64,000 nt of DNA from Burkholderia sp. (GCA_040954445.1 CP144361.1:1612001-1676000), one strand, 5' to 3'. Counted from the stretch's first letter, positions 9,096-20,193 are shown. Program-made: numbers and translations. The notes: generated by a model not told the origin, from the letters alone.

Positions 9096-9310
9096 CTGGA
9101 AGATCGCGCGATGCGTATCAACGTTACGAGCGAGCTGGCTCGATCTTCCTGTCAGGGGCGTTCTCGAACCCATCGAGAGGTTTGTAAGCTACGGATTTCT
9201 TATCTGTTTGTGGCGTTGTTGCATATTGATCCGAAATTCGTAATTTTGAAATTTCGAATCAATATCGATGAAAAGCGCCCCGCCTTCACTTCACCGCATG
9301 ATGATGTGTG
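9096..9310. other. nrdA-nrdB spacer remnant with IS ends
   Basis: About 110 bp of unassigned sequence is followed by an IS903-type terminal repeat (from 9204) that is interrupted by a short IS630-type fold-back (TTGATCCGAAATTCG with its inverted partner, about 9221-9264). No gene is seen. This was presumably the nrdA-nrdB intergenic region. Confidence 0.5.
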
Positions 9311-12253
9311 TTACTGACAGGCCTCGCATTCTTCGAAGCCTGGGTCACCTGGACGCATCCTGCAGACCGGGCCGTCGGCCTCGATCGGCGCGGCGCTGAG
9401 CGCGCCTGTCTGTGCCACGCTACCCACCCAGCCGCCGCTCATGCCGCCAAAGCTCGGCACCGCGTTTAGTGCGCCGTGCGCCACCGTGGACTTCTCGATG
9501 TGAGTGGCCGCCATCGTACGCAGATAGTAGGTGGTCTTCAGGCCTCGCACCCAAGCAAGCTTGTAGATCTCGTCGAGCTTCTTGCCCGAGACACCCGCCA
9601 TGAAAATGTTAAGCGACTGCGCTTGGTCGATCCACTTCTGTCGACGGGAAGCCGCCTCGACCAGCCACTTCGGATCAACCTCAAAGGCAGTTGCGTAGAT
9701 CGCGCGCAGATCGATGGGGATCCGGTCGATGCGCGCGAGCATGCCGTCGAAGTACTTCAGGTCAGCGACCATCACCTCGTCCCACAGGCCGCGTTCCTTC
9801 AGGTCTCGCACCAAATACTCGTTGACCACCGTGAACTCTCCAGACAGGTTCGACTTCACGAACAGGTTCTGGAAGGTCGGCTCGATACAGGGCGAGACGC
9901 CAATGATGTTCGAGATGGTGGCGGTCGGCGCGATCGCGATGCAGTTCGAGTTACGCATGCCGTGGACGGCGATCCGACCGCGCAGCAAAGTCCAGTCGAG
10001 CGATTCCTTCATGTCGACCTCGACGTAGCCGCCACGCGCCTCTTCCAGAAGCTTTAAGCTGTCCTGTGGGAGGATACCGCGATCCCACAGCGAGCCGTTG
10101 TAGCTCGAGTAGCGACCACGCTCCTCGGCCAGCTCGGTCGACGCCCAGTAAGCGTAGTAGCAAACTGCCTCCATCGAGCGATCGGCGAACTCAACCGCCG
10201 CGTTCGATGAGAACGGCGTGCTTCGCAAGTGCAGGCAGTCTTGGAAGCCCATAATGCCCAGGCCGACTGGACGGTGCTTGAGGTTCGAGTTACGTGTCTT
10301 GGCGACCGCGTAGTAGTTGACGTCGATGACGTTGTCGAGCATGCGCATCGCCAGGCTCACGGTGCGCTTGAGTTTGTCATGGTCGAGCACATAGCTACCG
10401 TCCGCCTGTTTGGCAAGGTGGGCGACCAGGTTGATCGAGCCCAGGTTGCAGACTGCGATTTCCGAGTCGCTGGTATTGAGCGTGATTTCCGTGCAGAGGT
10501 TCGACGAGTGGACAACGCCGACGTGCTGCTGCGGGGAGCGGATATTGCAGGAATCCTTGAACGTGATCCACGGATGACCTGTCTCGAACAACATGCTGAG
10601 CATCTTTCGCCAAAGTTGCACAGCCAGGATTTTTTTGAACAGCTTCAGCTCACCGCGCGCCACTTTTTCCTCGTAGCCGAGGTAGGCCGCCTCGAACTCC
10701 GCGCCGAACTTGTCGTGCAGGTCCGGACATGTCGAGGGCGAAAACAGCGTCCAGTTGCTGTCTTCCATTACGCGCTGCATGAACAGGTCGGGAATCCAGT
10801 TCGCCGTGTTCATGTCATGGGTTCGGCGGCGGTCGTCGCCGGTGTTCTTGCGCAGCTCGAGGAATTCCTCAATGTCGAGGTGCCAGGTTTCGAGGTAAGC
10901 GCAGACCGCGCCCTTACGCTTGCCACCCTGGTTCACGGCCACCGCCGTGTCGTTGACTACCTTCAGGAACGGCACCACGCCCTGCGACTTGCCGTTCGTG
11001 CCTTTGATGTGCGAACCGAGCGCGCGCACGCGCGTCCAATCGTTACCCAGGCCACCTGCGAATTTTGAGAGTAGCGCATTTTCCTTCAGCCCTTCATATA
11101 TGCCATCCAGGTCATCGGCGACCGTGGTCAGGTAACAGGAAGAGAGCTGCGGGCGGCGCGTGCCCGAGTTGAACAGGGTCGGCGTCGAGCTCATGAAGTC
11201 GAAGTTCGACAGCACATTATAAAATTCGATCACGCGCGCTTCACGGTCACTCTCGTTGAGTGCCAGGCCCATCGACACGCGCATGTAAAACGCCTGCGGC
11301 ATCTCGATGCGGGTACCATCGACATGCAGGAAGTAGCGGTCATACAGCGTCTGCAGGCCGAGGTAGCCGAACTTCAGGTCGCGGCTTGCGTCGAGTGCCT
11401 CGCCCAGGCGAACCAGGTCGAACTGCAACAGCTTTTCGTCGAGCAGCTCGGCTTCGACACCCCGCTTGAGGAACTGTGGGAAGTATTCTACGTAGCGTGC
11501 CTGCATCTCGCCCTGCACGACTTCCTCGCCGAAGATTTCGCGGCGGATCGTGTGCAGCAGGATGCGTGCCGTCACCTGGCTGTAGGCCGGGTCTTTCTCG
11601 ATCATAGTGCGAGCAGCCAGGATCGCCGAGGCATAGACCTGGCTCAGCGGCACGCCGTCGTACAGGTTCTTCACCGTCTCGTCGACGATCAAATCAGGAT
11701 TGACAGCGCTGTCCAGGCCCTCGCAGGCGCCGGCGACCAGGCCGTGCAGCGTATTCACGTCGAGCTGGCGGCTCACGCCCTTGTCAGTCACGGTCAGGCG
11801 CGAGCTGCCGACCGCCACCTCGACCGCCGCGGCGTTCGTGCGCTCGAGGTGGCGCTTCTCGCGGTACAGCACGTAGGCGCGCGCGACGTTGTGCTCGCCG
11901 CCACGCATCAGCGCTAGCTCGACCTGATCCTGAATATCCTCAATATGGAAGGTACCTCCGTTCGGGCGGCTGCGCAGCAGTGCGCGCACGACGCTCTGCG
12001 TCAGCTGCTCGACGAGCTCGCGCACCCGAGACGACGCGGCACCCTGGCCTCCGTTGACCGCGAGGAAGGCTTTTGTGACGGCGATCGCGATCTTTGACGG
12101 CTCGAACGCCACCACGCTACCGTTACGGCGGGTCACATTGTGATCGGCGAACGTCATCTGTGGCGTGAGCACGGGCGTGCCCAGCGAAGCCGTGCCAAGA
12201 GGGTAGCTCTGGGCGCTCTTGAATTGGGACGTCCCGGTGTCGGTCGTTTGCAT
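9311..12253 (-). CDS. nrdA: class Ia ribonucleoside-diphosphate reductase, alpha subunit
   Basis: NrdA is the catalytic and allosteric subunit that makes deoxyribonucleoside diphosphates. The 980-residue protein has an N-terminal ATP-cone (residues about 35-140, RRNGSVVAFEPSKIA onward), the first active-site cysteine in QLSSCYL (near residue 375), NLCTEITL and CNLGSINL with the catalytic Asn/Cys/Glu set, and the C-terminal redox pair in EECEACQ. The start at 12253 (MQTTDTGTSQFKS) is chosen because AGGAG lies eight bases upstream; the open frame extends to 12343 only by reading into an IS630 remnant. Its promoter, with two NrdR-like boxes, now lies about 930 bp upstream beyond that remnant. 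Confidence 0.96.
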   Translation of the reverse strand: MQTTDTGTSQFKSAQSYPLGTASLGTPVLTPQMTFADHNVTRRNGSVVAFEPSKIAIAVTKAFLAVNGGQGAASSRVRELVEQLTQSVVRALLRSRPNGGTFHIEDIQDQVELALMRGGEHNVARAYVLYREKRHLERTNAAAVEVAVGSSRLTVTDKGVSRQLDVNTLHGLVAGACEGLDSAVNPDLIVDETVKNLYDGVPLSQVYASAILAARTMIEKDPAYSQVTARILLHTIRREIFGEEVVQGEMQARYVEYFPQFLKRGVEAELLDEKLLQFDLVRLGEALDASRDLKFGYLGLQTLYDRYFLHVDGTRIEMPQAFYMRVSMGLALNESDREARVIEFYNVLSNFDFMSSTPTLFNSGTRRPQLSSCYLTTVADDLDGIYEGLKENALLSKFAGGLGNDWTRVRALGSHIKGTNGKSQGVVPFLKVVNDTAVAVNQGGKRKGAVCAYLETWHLDIEEFLELRKNTGDDRRRTHDMNTANWIPDLFMQRVMEDSNWTLFSPSTCPDLHDKFGAEFEAAYLGYEEKVARGELKLFKKILAVQLWRKMLSMLFETGHPWITFKDSCNIRSPQQHVGVVHSSNLCTEITLNTSDSEIAVCNLGSINLVAHLAKQADGSYVLDHDKLKRTVSLAMRMLDNVIDVNYYAVAKTRNSNLKHRPVGLGIMGFQDCLHLRSTPFSSNAAVEFADRSMEAVCYYAYWASTELAEERGRYSSYNGSLWDRGILPQDSLKLLEEARGGYVEVDMKESLDWTLLRGRIAVHGMRNSNCIAIAPTATISNIIGVSPCIEPTFQNLFVKSNLSGEFTVVNEYLVRDLKERGLWDEVMVADLKYFDGMLARIDRIPIDLRAIYATAFEVDPKWLVEAASRRQKWIDQAQSLNIFMAGVSGKKLDEIYKLAWVRGLKTTYYLRTMAATHIEKSTVAHGALNAVPSFGGMSGGWVGSVAQTGALSAAPIEADGPVCRMRPGDPGFEECEACQ

Positions 12254-12307
12254 GTGTAAAGCTCCTGGTGCTGGATGGTGCAGAGGAATCTTTGGACTTG
12301 AACAATT

Positions 12308-12928
12308 ATTGATAAAAATGCGTAATCTTGAATCAAGCTGCATAGAGAATTGGTGTACGTATCAAATAGAGAGCGATACGCTTTGGTGATTTCTGGAGAC
12401 GCTGCAGATAGCTGATGACGGCTTTCTTGAGATACCCCTTGGTTCTTTCCGGAGCCTGCTTTGTCACGTTCGCTTTCAGATCCGCGTTGAGCATCTCGTC
12501 GGGATTGAGTTCCGGACTGTACGATGGCAGGTAGCACACTTCGATCTTGTCGAGGTGCTCGGCCCACCACGCTTTGACCGGCTTAGCATGATGAATTTTC
12601 AGGTTTTCGAGAATCAGAAAAACCTTCTTGGTGCGCATGTTTTTGATCAGCCTCTTCATGAAGTCGAGCAGGACGTATGCGTTTATTGATCCGCAATCCA
12701 GCCGAACCTTTTCGGGTGTAGCGCTTGCAAAGATCGTATACGCCCGTGCGCGATAGGTTATATGCTCGGTAATCTCGTCGTAGGTCTAGCCAGCGCGTGT
12801 GCAGCTTGATCACCTGACGTCGCCCCTCTTCACGTGCCTCACGAAGAAACGATCTCATGTCTCGTTTTTCCATCTCCCTCACATGAGGGTCGATTTGCTA
12901 ATTTCAAAATCACATACTGCGGATCAAT
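12308..12928 (-). pseudogene. IS630-type transposase relic between nrdA and its promoter
   Basis: The C-terminal DDE part (frame at 12333-12659) reads KKVFLILENLKIHHAKPVKAWW and SYSPELNPDEMLNADLKANV, typical of IS630 transposases with the last Asp/Glu pair. The N-terminal helix-turn-helix piece (12690-12860) is joined after a deletion of the middle third and is out of frame. Ends are TATTGAT at left and GGATCAATA at right, consistent with TA-target insertion. Confidence 0.85.
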
Positions 12929-13142
12929 AACGCGCAGTGGAGACGCGGGTAGCAAAACAAAAAAGCGGCATAAGCCGTGCGATACTGAGAAATCGACGTC
13001 TATTTTCGTCATCCATATCGCGCCCTTTTCCGCCTGTTTCTGTGTTGTTGCTGTGTGCCGTACGAGGACGGACTCTACGCTGAGAATTCCTCCTGAATTC
13101 TCTTTCAGCTGGAGCGGACTGCCCTGGTGTCTCCCACTTTTA

Positions 13143-13158
13143 ACACTACATTTAGTTT
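13143..13158. promoter_or_regulatory. NrdR-like box 1
   Basis: ACACTACATTTAGTTT fits the NrdR consensus (acaCwAtATaTwGtgt) at most core positions. It lies 31 bp, about three helical turns, from a second box, the spacing typical of NrdR tandem sites that repress ribonucleotide reductase genes. Confidence 0.65.
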
Positions 13159-13173
13159 TTAACTATTTAAGTT

Positions 13174-13189
13174 ATACTAAATATAGTAT
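13174..13189. promoter_or_regulatory. NrdR-like box 2
   Basis: ATACTAAATATAGTAT keeps the CTA.ATATAG core of the NrdR consensus and is nearly palindromic. It overlaps the predicted -10 of the minus-strand promoter, the usual arrangement for repression. Confidence 0.7.
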
Positions 13190-13207
13190 ACAATTAAATA
13201 ATTCCAA
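13180..13207 (-). promoter_or_regulatory. predicted nrdA promoter
   Basis: On the minus strand TTGGAA (13207-13202) and TATATT (13185-13180) are 16 bp apart in an AT-rich stretch unlike its surroundings. Transcription would run towards nrdA, with the native leader in 12929-13170 now separated from the gene by the IS630 relic. Confidence 0.55.
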
Positions 13208-13268
13208 GATAAAAAGTTTGAGAGTAATTGCGCTCCGCCCGCTTAGTGATCCGCAATTCGTGATCAAT

Positions 13269-14606
13269 AATGACGCATCAGAATGTGGCTGACGGTGACG
13301 CTCTAGCCAAGTTGCTCGACCAGATTCCACGCGCTGAACAAATCGATGTCATCGGCGACGAGGGTCGCCTACAACGCCAAGCCATGCGATGCGGCTATTG
13401 CAGCACGCAGTGCTGTTCCTTCGATTCCGCCACGCGAGGGTGCCGCTCATTGGCCAGCGGATACGCCCAGTGCGGCGTGGCGTAACGGCTCGGTTGATGC
13501 AATTGCCCGTGACGGTCGTTGAAAACGGAAGAAAGACAGTGGCTACCACAGGCGATCGCTTGCCGAGAATACGATATATCGGTTCGAGATGCGTACTGGA
13601 AACTGTCTCTGGGCGAGTCGGCGTAATCAATCCGCATGGCGGATCTCGCTCGTCCGCAATCTGTTCGTATTGCCTGAAATTATGCCCGTCGATGCCATTG
13701 CGTCCTCACGCTCGATTTATGCAACAACGCCCCACGCTCTGTCGCCGGGAAAAAACGCTTGATGTTGAACTGCCGATCCTCCGTGACAATGAAGCGATCC
13801 ATCCGGTTGTCGACAGCACCGGTCTGCAGGTCTCTATGGAGAAGGTGAATGGAAGGTGCGCCAGCACGGCTACTCGAAGCGGCGCACGTGGCGTAAAGTC
13901 CATCTCGCGCTCAACGCGAATACGGATCAAGTGCATGCCGCGCTAATGACGAATCAGAATGTGGCTGACGGTGACACTCTGGCCCAGTTGCTCGACCAGA
14001 TTCCACGCGAAGAACAAATCGATGTCATCGGCGGTGATGGTGCCTACGACACCAAGCCATGCCATGCAGCCATTGCTGCACGCAGGGCGTTGTTGCATAA
14101 ATCGAGCGAGATCCGTTGACGTTTACGCGCAACGGTCGCGGGGCCAGCCTCCTATCAAGTCAGATTCCAGAGTAACTGCCTAATTTTTGCCAAGAAAATG
14201 CGCAAAGACATACACAAGAAAAGTGAGCCGAAGGCACGCTACCGTGTCAGGAATTGGGCGGCCTATAATGAAGGCCTGATCAACCGGGGGAACGTAACAA
14301 TATGGATAGATGAAGCCGTCCTTGCCAGAATACCCGATGCCATACCCACACGTGGTCGCACGTGTCTATACGGCGATACGCTGATTCAGGCATTACTTGG
14401 CGTGAAGACCGTCTATCGACTGACGTTGCGCGCCCTGCAAGGTTTCACCCAAAGTCTGCGCGATCTGGCCTTCCCGAGCTTGCCGGTGCCGAATTACACC
14501 ACGCTCTGTCGCCGGGCAAAAACGCTTGATGTCGAACTGCCGATCCTTCGTGACAATGAACGGCGTTGTTGCATAAATCGAGTGTGAGGACGCAATAGCA
14601 TCGACG
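13269..14606. mobile_element. pile-up of four IS903-type fragments
   Basis: In order: a frameshifted transposase 3' half with the right terminal repeat (13269-13733), an internal transposase fragment (13734-14085), the 5' end of another copy beginning GGCGTTGTTG at 14086, and a short end fragment from 14562 that abuts the lolA relic. All transposase pieces read on the plus strand. A short IS630-type terminus (TGATCCGCAATTCGTGATCAATA) precedes the block at 13245-13268. Confidence 0.85.
14198..14561 (+). pseudogene. IS903-group transposase, N-terminal third
   Basis: It reads MRKDIHKKSEPKARYRVRNW through VELPILRDNE (residue 121) without interruption, then is cut by another IS end just before the first catalytic aspartate motif. 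Confidence 0.88.
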
Positions 14607-14896
14607 CCTCTCGTAGGACCAGACGAACCTGTTGGGGTGCGCGAACACAAAGCTACCGCTCGAATGATCGGTCAGCTTGATGGTCGGAATCGCACCGCTG
14701 GCACGCTTGGAAGGCGTTTTGATGATCTGCTGGGTGAAGCCGCCCTTGTTGGCGGTCTAAACCTGGGCGATGAAGGCCTTGAGCTGGTCGGTGCCAGCCG
14801 CGAAGGACTTCGAAGCGACCGCTATCAGCAAGGCACCGTCCAGGCCTCTACGAAGCAGCGGACCGCAGGGAACTGCACGAGCGAGAACGCTTGCAT
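14607..14896 (-). pseudogene. lolA: lolA pseudogene (outer-membrane lipoprotein carrier)
   Basis: LolA ferries lipoproteins across the periplasm from LolCDE to LolB. In Burkholderia lolA follows ftsK, as here. Reading leftwards from ATG at 14896 gives MQAFSLVQFPAVRCFVEAWT then a frameshift; the continuation in another frame reads LIAVASKSFAAGTDQLKAFI, a signal peptide end and mature LolA start; then TAG; then GGFTQQIIKTPSKRASGAIP and SSGSFVFAHPNRFVWSYER. An IS end cuts the gene there, removing more than half. Identification rests on these LolA-like segments and on position. LolA is normally essential in proteobacteria, so either a second copy exists or lipoprotein trafficking is changed. Confidence 0.8.
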
Positions 14897-14942
14897 GGGG
14901 TGATTTTCTCCCTGATTGGAATGGGCCGGCACCGATACGGCG

Positions 14943-17252
14943 TCATTCCGCGTCGCGGGACGGCACCAGGATTTCGCGATTGCCGTTGGACGAAATGGCT
15001 GAAACGAGCCCAGATTGCTCCATTTGTTCAAGCAATTGCGCCGCACGATTGTAACCGATGCGCAGATGGCGCTGCACCAGCGAGATCGAGGCGCGGCGGT
15101 TCTTGACGACGATTGCGACGGCCTGATCGTAAATAGGGTCTGAATCTTCGCCGCCCTCGCCGGTTCTGGTGCCGGTCGAGCCTTCTTCGCCCTCGGCCAG
15201 GCCGCCCTCGAGCAGGCTCTCTATATAGTTTGGCTCGCCATGCTCTTTAAGTTTCTCGACTACGCGGTGCACCTCATCGTCGGACACGAAAGCACCGTGC
15301 ACGCGCACCGGCAGGCCGCTGCCGGGTGGCAGGTAAAGCATGTCGCCCATGCCGAGCAGCGATTCGGCACCCATCTGGTCGAGAATCGTACGCGAGTCGA
15401 TCTTCGAAGACACCTGGAAAGCCATACGGGTCGGCACATTGGCCTTGATCAAGCCGGTAATCACGTCGAACGAGGGACGCTGGGTGGCGAGGATCAAGTG
15501 GATGCCGGCCGCGCGTGCCTTTTGCGCGATCCGCGCGATCAGCTCCTCGACCTTCTTGCCTACCACCATCATCAGGTCGGCCAGCTCGTCGATCACCACC
15601 ACGATATTGGGCAAGTGGCCAAGCGGCTCGGGATCCTCGGGCGTCAGACTGAACGGGTTTGGGATCTTCTCCTCCCGCTTAGTCGCCTCGTCAATCTTAA
15701 TGTTATAGCCGCCCAAGTTGCGCATACCGATCTTGCTCATCAGCTTGTAGCGGCGCTCCATCTCGGCGACAGTCCAGTTCAACGCGTTGCCGGCCTGGCG
15801 CATATCGGTGACGACCGGGCAGAGCAGGTGTGGAATGCCTTCGTAGACGCTCATTTCCAGCATCTTCGGGTCGATCAGGATTAGCCTGACCTGGTCGGCG
15901 GTGGCCTTGTAGAGCAGCGAGAGGATCATCGCGTTGAGCCCCACCGATTTTCCGGAACCGGTGGTACCGGCCACCAGCAGGTGGGGCATCTTGGCGAGGT
16001 CGGCGCACACCGGCTTGCCCCCAATATCCTTGCCCAGGCCGATGGTGAGGGACGAGGACGCGGCGGCATACACCTCAGAGCCGAGGATCTCGGAGAGTCG
16101 CACAGTCTGGCGGCGCGGGTTCGGCAGCTCCAGCGCCATATAGTTCTTACCGGGGATCGTCTCGATCACGCGGATCGACACCAGCGACAGGGAGCGCGCC
16201 AGGTCCTTGGCAAGCCGGACAATCTGGCTGCCCTTCACGCCGGTGGCCGGCTCGATCTCGTAGCGCGTCACCACTGGGCCGGGATAGGCGGCCACCACGC
16301 CTACCTCGACGCCGAAGTCCTTGAGCTTCTTCTCGATCAGGCGCGAGGTGAATTCCAGCGTATCGACCGGCATCGCCTCCTGGGAGTGGGGGGCCACGTC
16401 GAGCAGGGAGATTGCCGGCAGGGTGGAGTCGCCCGGAAGGTCGGTGAACAGCAGCACCTGATGCTCGTGCTCGATATGCTCGGACTTGGCCAGCGTGACG
16501 ACCGGCGGCACGATGGTAACCGGCTCGTGCTCCTCGCTGCGCACCCGCTCCTCCACGCCCTCGCCCGTACAGCGTACTTCGGCGGCCTCGCCGAGCTTAC
16601 GGTCGCGCTCGGCTTCGCGGCGTAGTTTGGCCAGCGCGAAGGCGTTGATGATGGCGTCGCCCAGCCGCTCGCAGACCGACAGCCAGGAAAAGCGAAAATA
16701 TAGGGAAAGGCCGATCGCGAGCGCGATCAGCAGGAACAGGGTACCGCCCGTAAAGCCGAACGCGTGCGAGACGGCCCGCGCGACCGTCTCGCCCACCACG
16801 CCGCCAGGAGCACGCGCCAGCGGCGCTTTCAGCGAACACAGGCGAAGCGCCTCAATGCCGTCGCTGGCGAGCATCACCAGCACGAAGGCAAACCCCTCGG
16901 CGAGCCAGCCAATCGCGGGGCTGTCCGGCGGCTCTTCGTCGAGCGCCTCGTGGCGCGTGATGTGGCGGTAGTTGGCGGCAATCCGGCACGCCAGCACCAC
17001 CACGAGCCAGTAAGCCGAGATACCGAACAGCAGCAGCAGGATGTCGGCCGTCCAGGCACCGACGCGCCCGGCCCGATTCGAGATATGGTCGAGCTGGACC
17101 GCATGTGTCCAGCTCGGATCGCGACGGCTGTAGCTCAGGAGCGCTATCAGCAGGAACGCGAACGCCGCAACTTGCAGAATCCAGCGTATCTCGATGAGCA
17201 GTCTCGACATACGATGCGGCAGCGCCTGCGCCGTAAAAGGAGCTTTTGCCAT
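14943..17252 (-). CDS. ftsK: DNA translocase FtsK
   Basis: FtsK is the septal DNA pump that clears chromosome termini and activates XerCD at dif. The 769-residue protein has four or so N-terminal membrane segments (residues about 20-175, [16 protein letters not shown] and following), a short linker, and the motor: Walker [13 protein letters not shown], Walker [14 protein letters not shown], and [20 protein letters not shown]. The C-terminal gamma winged helix ([20 protein letters not shown] to SSNGNREIL) recognises polar KOPS-type sites. The start at 17252 ([18 protein letters not shown]) is chosen over a longer frame to 17495 because it matches family N-termini; no strong ribosome-binding site is seen. 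Compared with long FtsKs the Pro/Gln-rich linker is short. It is divergent from trxB, with the lolA relic downstream. Confidence 0.94.
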   Translation of the reverse strand: MAKAPFTAQALPHRMSRLLIEIRWILQVAAFAFLLIALLSYSRRDPSWTHAVQLDHISNRAGRVGAWTADILLLLFGISAYWLVVVLACRIAANYRHITRHEALDEEPPDSPAIGWLAEGFAFVLVMLASDGIEALRLCSLKAPLARAPGGVVGETVARAVSHAFGFTGGTLFLLIALAIGLSLYFRFSWLSVCERLGDAIINAFALAKLRREAERDRKLGEAAEVRCTGEGVEERVRSEEHEPVTIVPPVVTLAKSEHIEHEHQVLLFTDLPGDSTLPAISLLDVAPHSQEAMPVDTLEFTSRLIEKKLKDFGVEVGVVAAYPGPVVTRYEIEPATGVKGSQIVRLAKDLARSLSLVSIRVIETIPGKNYMALELPNPRRQTVRLSEILGSEVYAAASSSLTIGLGKDIGGKPVCADLAKMPHLLVAGTTGSGKSVGLNAMILSLLYKATADQVRLILIDPKMLEMSVYEGIPHLLCPVVTDMRQAGNALNWTVAEMERRYKLMSKIGMRNLGGYNIKIDEATKREEKIPNPFSLTPEDPEPLGHLPNIVVVIDELADLMMVVGKKVEELIARIAQKARAAGIHLILATQRPSFDVITGLIKANVPTRMAFQVSSKIDSRTILDQMGAESLLGMGDMLYLPPGSGLPVRVHGAFVSDDEVHRVVEKLKEHGEPNYIESLLEGGLAEGEEGSTGTRTGEGGEDSDPIYDQAVAIVVKNRRASISLVQRHLRIGYNRAAQLLEQMEQSGLVSAISSNGNREILVPSRDAE

Positions 17253-17404
17253 GAATCTGTGTAGAAAGAGGCGGCCACGCCGGACGGACCCCGCCGATCG
17301 TTTAATCGCTATCATTATAAATGTAGCCGCGACCGGGCAAGTGTAAATGACGGTAACCCACCGATCGAGGTATACTATTTTATTAGTATGATAAAAACGC
17401 CGGT

Positions 17405-17434
17405 TTGGCAGTGTAGAAAACGCTTCTTTATAAT
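17405..17434 (+). promoter_or_regulatory. predicted trxB promoter
   Basis: TTGGCA (17405-17410) and a consensus TATAAT (17429-17434), 18 bp apart, lie about 120 bp before the trxB start in the ftsK/trxB divergent intergenic region (17253-17554). That region otherwise shows no gene. Confidence 0.6.
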
Positions 17435-17542
17435 ACCTGTCTGGTACCCATCGATGGCATCGTCCCTGGAGCGTAAGATGCGGCTCGGTCGCCATGCTGC
17501 CTTGCCGACCGCTACGTCATCCGGGCGCCTGGTGGCTTTTAA

Positions 17543-18517
<975 letters not shown>

Positions 18518-18556
18518 TCCGACAGTCGGTCGGCCCGGTCGGGCGACGTTACTGGT

Positions 18557-19398
18557 GACGTTGTTGCATAAATCGAGCGTGAGGACGCCATGGCATCGAC
18601 GGACATACTAATCCGTAATTTGTTATGTTGAAATTATAAAATAATTTTTCATGTGAGGGGTGTGGAAACAAGAGACATGAGGTCGCTTCCTCGTGAGGCA
18701 AGTGAAGAGCGGCCTCGTCAGGTAATCAACCTGCGCAGGCGAGGCTGGATCTACGACGAGATTGCCGAGTATGCGAACCTCGCGCGCACCGGCGCGTTCG
18801 ATATTTGCAAACGCTACGCCCGCGAAGTTGCGGCCAGATTGCGTGAAAAGCCGAGCGGCGGAGCAGTGAACCCACGCCGTGCCCTGAATGAACAGGAGGA
18901 CGGGAAATTCGCGCGCTGTTGCGCGATCAAATGTCGGACCAGTGGAAGATGTCGTTCGCGTTGTGGACGCGACATGCCGTGCGGGAGTTGATCCGGCAGC
19001 GATGTGGTTTGACGCTGTAGGGTTTCGGCCTGTATTTGGCGCGCTCGGGTTTCACGACGCAAAAGCCGATGCAACGGGCCTACGAGCAGCGACCGGAAGT
19101 GGTGCAGGCAGCGCTGAATGAGACGTACCCGGAGATTTCGCGCCGGACCATAGCCGAAGGCGCGGCGATCCCAGTGGAGTGACGACCCGTTGCCAGGTGT
19201 GCTGAAAAGTCTCCAGTTCTGCTGAAAAGTCTTCGAGGGTGCGATAGACGCAGACATCCTGCTTGATTTCCTGAAACGGTTGATTATTGATCCACAATTT
19301 GTGATCTTGAATTGCGGATCAGCAATAAAGACATGCAACAACGCAGAAGTCCGCAATCCGTTCCATTTCGTCCTCACGCTCGATTTATGCAACAACGC
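18557..19398 (+). mobile_element. IS630-type relic nested in IS903-type ends
   Basis: An IS903-type end (from 18557, about 50 bp) is interrupted by an IS630-type element whose left end starts near 18611 (ATCCGTAATTTGTTATG). The IS630 right end and a small fold-back (TTGATCCACAATTTGTGATC) lie at 19280-19325, then the rest of the IS903-type end finishes at 19398. The composite has replaced whatever lay between trxB and trpF. Confidence 0.75.
18677..19200 (+). pseudogene. IS630-type transposase pseudogene
   Basis: The N-terminal helix-turn-helix reads MRSLPREASEERPRQVINLR, then GWIYDEIAEYANLARTGAFD and ICKRYAREVAARLREKPSGG, as in IS630-family transposases. A frameshift follows after ALNEQED. 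Downstream the second domain continues out of frame (a VRELIRQRCGLTLxGFGLYL-like stretch), with a stop at the LTL*GFG position, and the DDE domain is missing. Confidence 0.85.
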
Positions 19399-19441
19399 TG
19401 GCTCACTCCACCGAAAGAGCTTTAGCCCATTAACCAGCAGT

Positions 19442-20155
19442 GTGTTGTACTTACTCTTGAACCCCCTGACCTTTTCTGCCGACCGCCTCGCCGACACGCC
19501 GCAAGCCCGAACCCGCATCAAGCTGTGCGGACTGTCCCGTCCCTCCGATGTCGACCATGCCGTCGCGCTCGGCACCGACGCGGTCGGCTTCGTGTTCTAC
19601 CCAAAGAGCCCGCGCGCGGTAACCATTGAGCAGGCCGGCGAGCTCGCGCGGCGCGTGCCGCCCTTCGTCTCGGCGGTCGGGCTGTTCGTGAACGCCACAT
19701 CCAACGAACTGGCGCACGTGCTCGACGCGGTGCCACTCACTACGCTGCAGTTCCACGGCGAGGAGATCCCGGAACAGTGCCTAGCGCTTGCGCGCGAGGC
19801 CAGGCTACCCTGGATACGCGCCTTGCGCGTGGGGGCCTCGACGCAGCGCGCCGATTTGGTAAAATTGGCACTTCAATATTCGATAGCCAGCAGCCTGCTG
19901 TTCGACACCCATGTGCAGGACTATGGCGGCAGCGGCAAGGTCTTCGATTGGTCCCTCATTCCCGAAGAGTTCGCATATCGGGCTGTTTTGAGTGGTGGCT
20001 TGAGTGCTCAAAACGTCGATGGTGCGATACGCCAGATCCACCCGTACGCGGTCGATGTCTCCAGTGGCATCGAGATACCGAGCGAAAAGGGCGTGAAAGA
20101 TCATGCCCGGATGGCGGCGTTCGTGAGCGCGGTGCGCGCGGCGGACGCCAAGTGA
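19442..20155 (+). CDS. trpF: phosphoribosylanthranilate isomerase (start uncertain)
   Basis: TrpF converts N-(5-phosphoribosyl)anthranilate to CdRP, the third step of tryptophan synthesis. The (beta-alpha)8 protein shows IKLCGLSRPSDVDHA with the catalytic cysteine, GFVFYPKSPR, VGLFVNA, LQFHGEE, the catalytic aspartate in FDTHVQDYGGSGK, LSGGL and VDVSSGIE near the end. The GTG at 19442 is a provisional start (237 residues): no good ribosome-binding site is visible, and an IS end lies 44 bp upstream, so the native start may have been lost. Downstream, trpB is absent and trpA is a stump, so this enzyme probably no longer feeds a complete pathway. Confidence 0.88.
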   Translation: MLYLLLNPLTFSADRLADTPQARTRIKLCGLSRPSDVDHAVALGTDAVGFVFYPKSPRAVTIEQAGELARRVPPFVSAVGLFVNATSNELAHVLDAVPLTTLQFHGEEIPEQCLALAREARLPWIRALRVGASTQRADLVKLALQYSIASSLLFDTHVQDYGGSGKVFDWSLIPEEFAYRAVLSGGLSAQNVDGAIRQIHPYAVDVSSGIEIPSEKGVKDHARMAAFVSAVRAADAK

Positions 20156-20156
20156 A

Positions 20157-20193
20157 CACAATGCCCCGGCGTGGCGTGCACCGGGGCATTGTG
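20157..20193. terminator. GC-rich hairpin after trpF
   Basis: Arms CACAATGCCCCGG and CCGGGGCATTGTG pair perfectly over 13 bp around an 11-base loop, starting just after the trpF stop. The right arm overlaps a degenerate IS terminal repeat starting at 20185, so it may be a rho-independent-like terminator (no T-run) or an accident of IS insertion. Confidence 0.4.

Noticed and set aside
10229-11917. Plus-strand frames of 200-280 residues opposite nrdA
   Set aside because: Codon-bias shadows of a clearly real gene.
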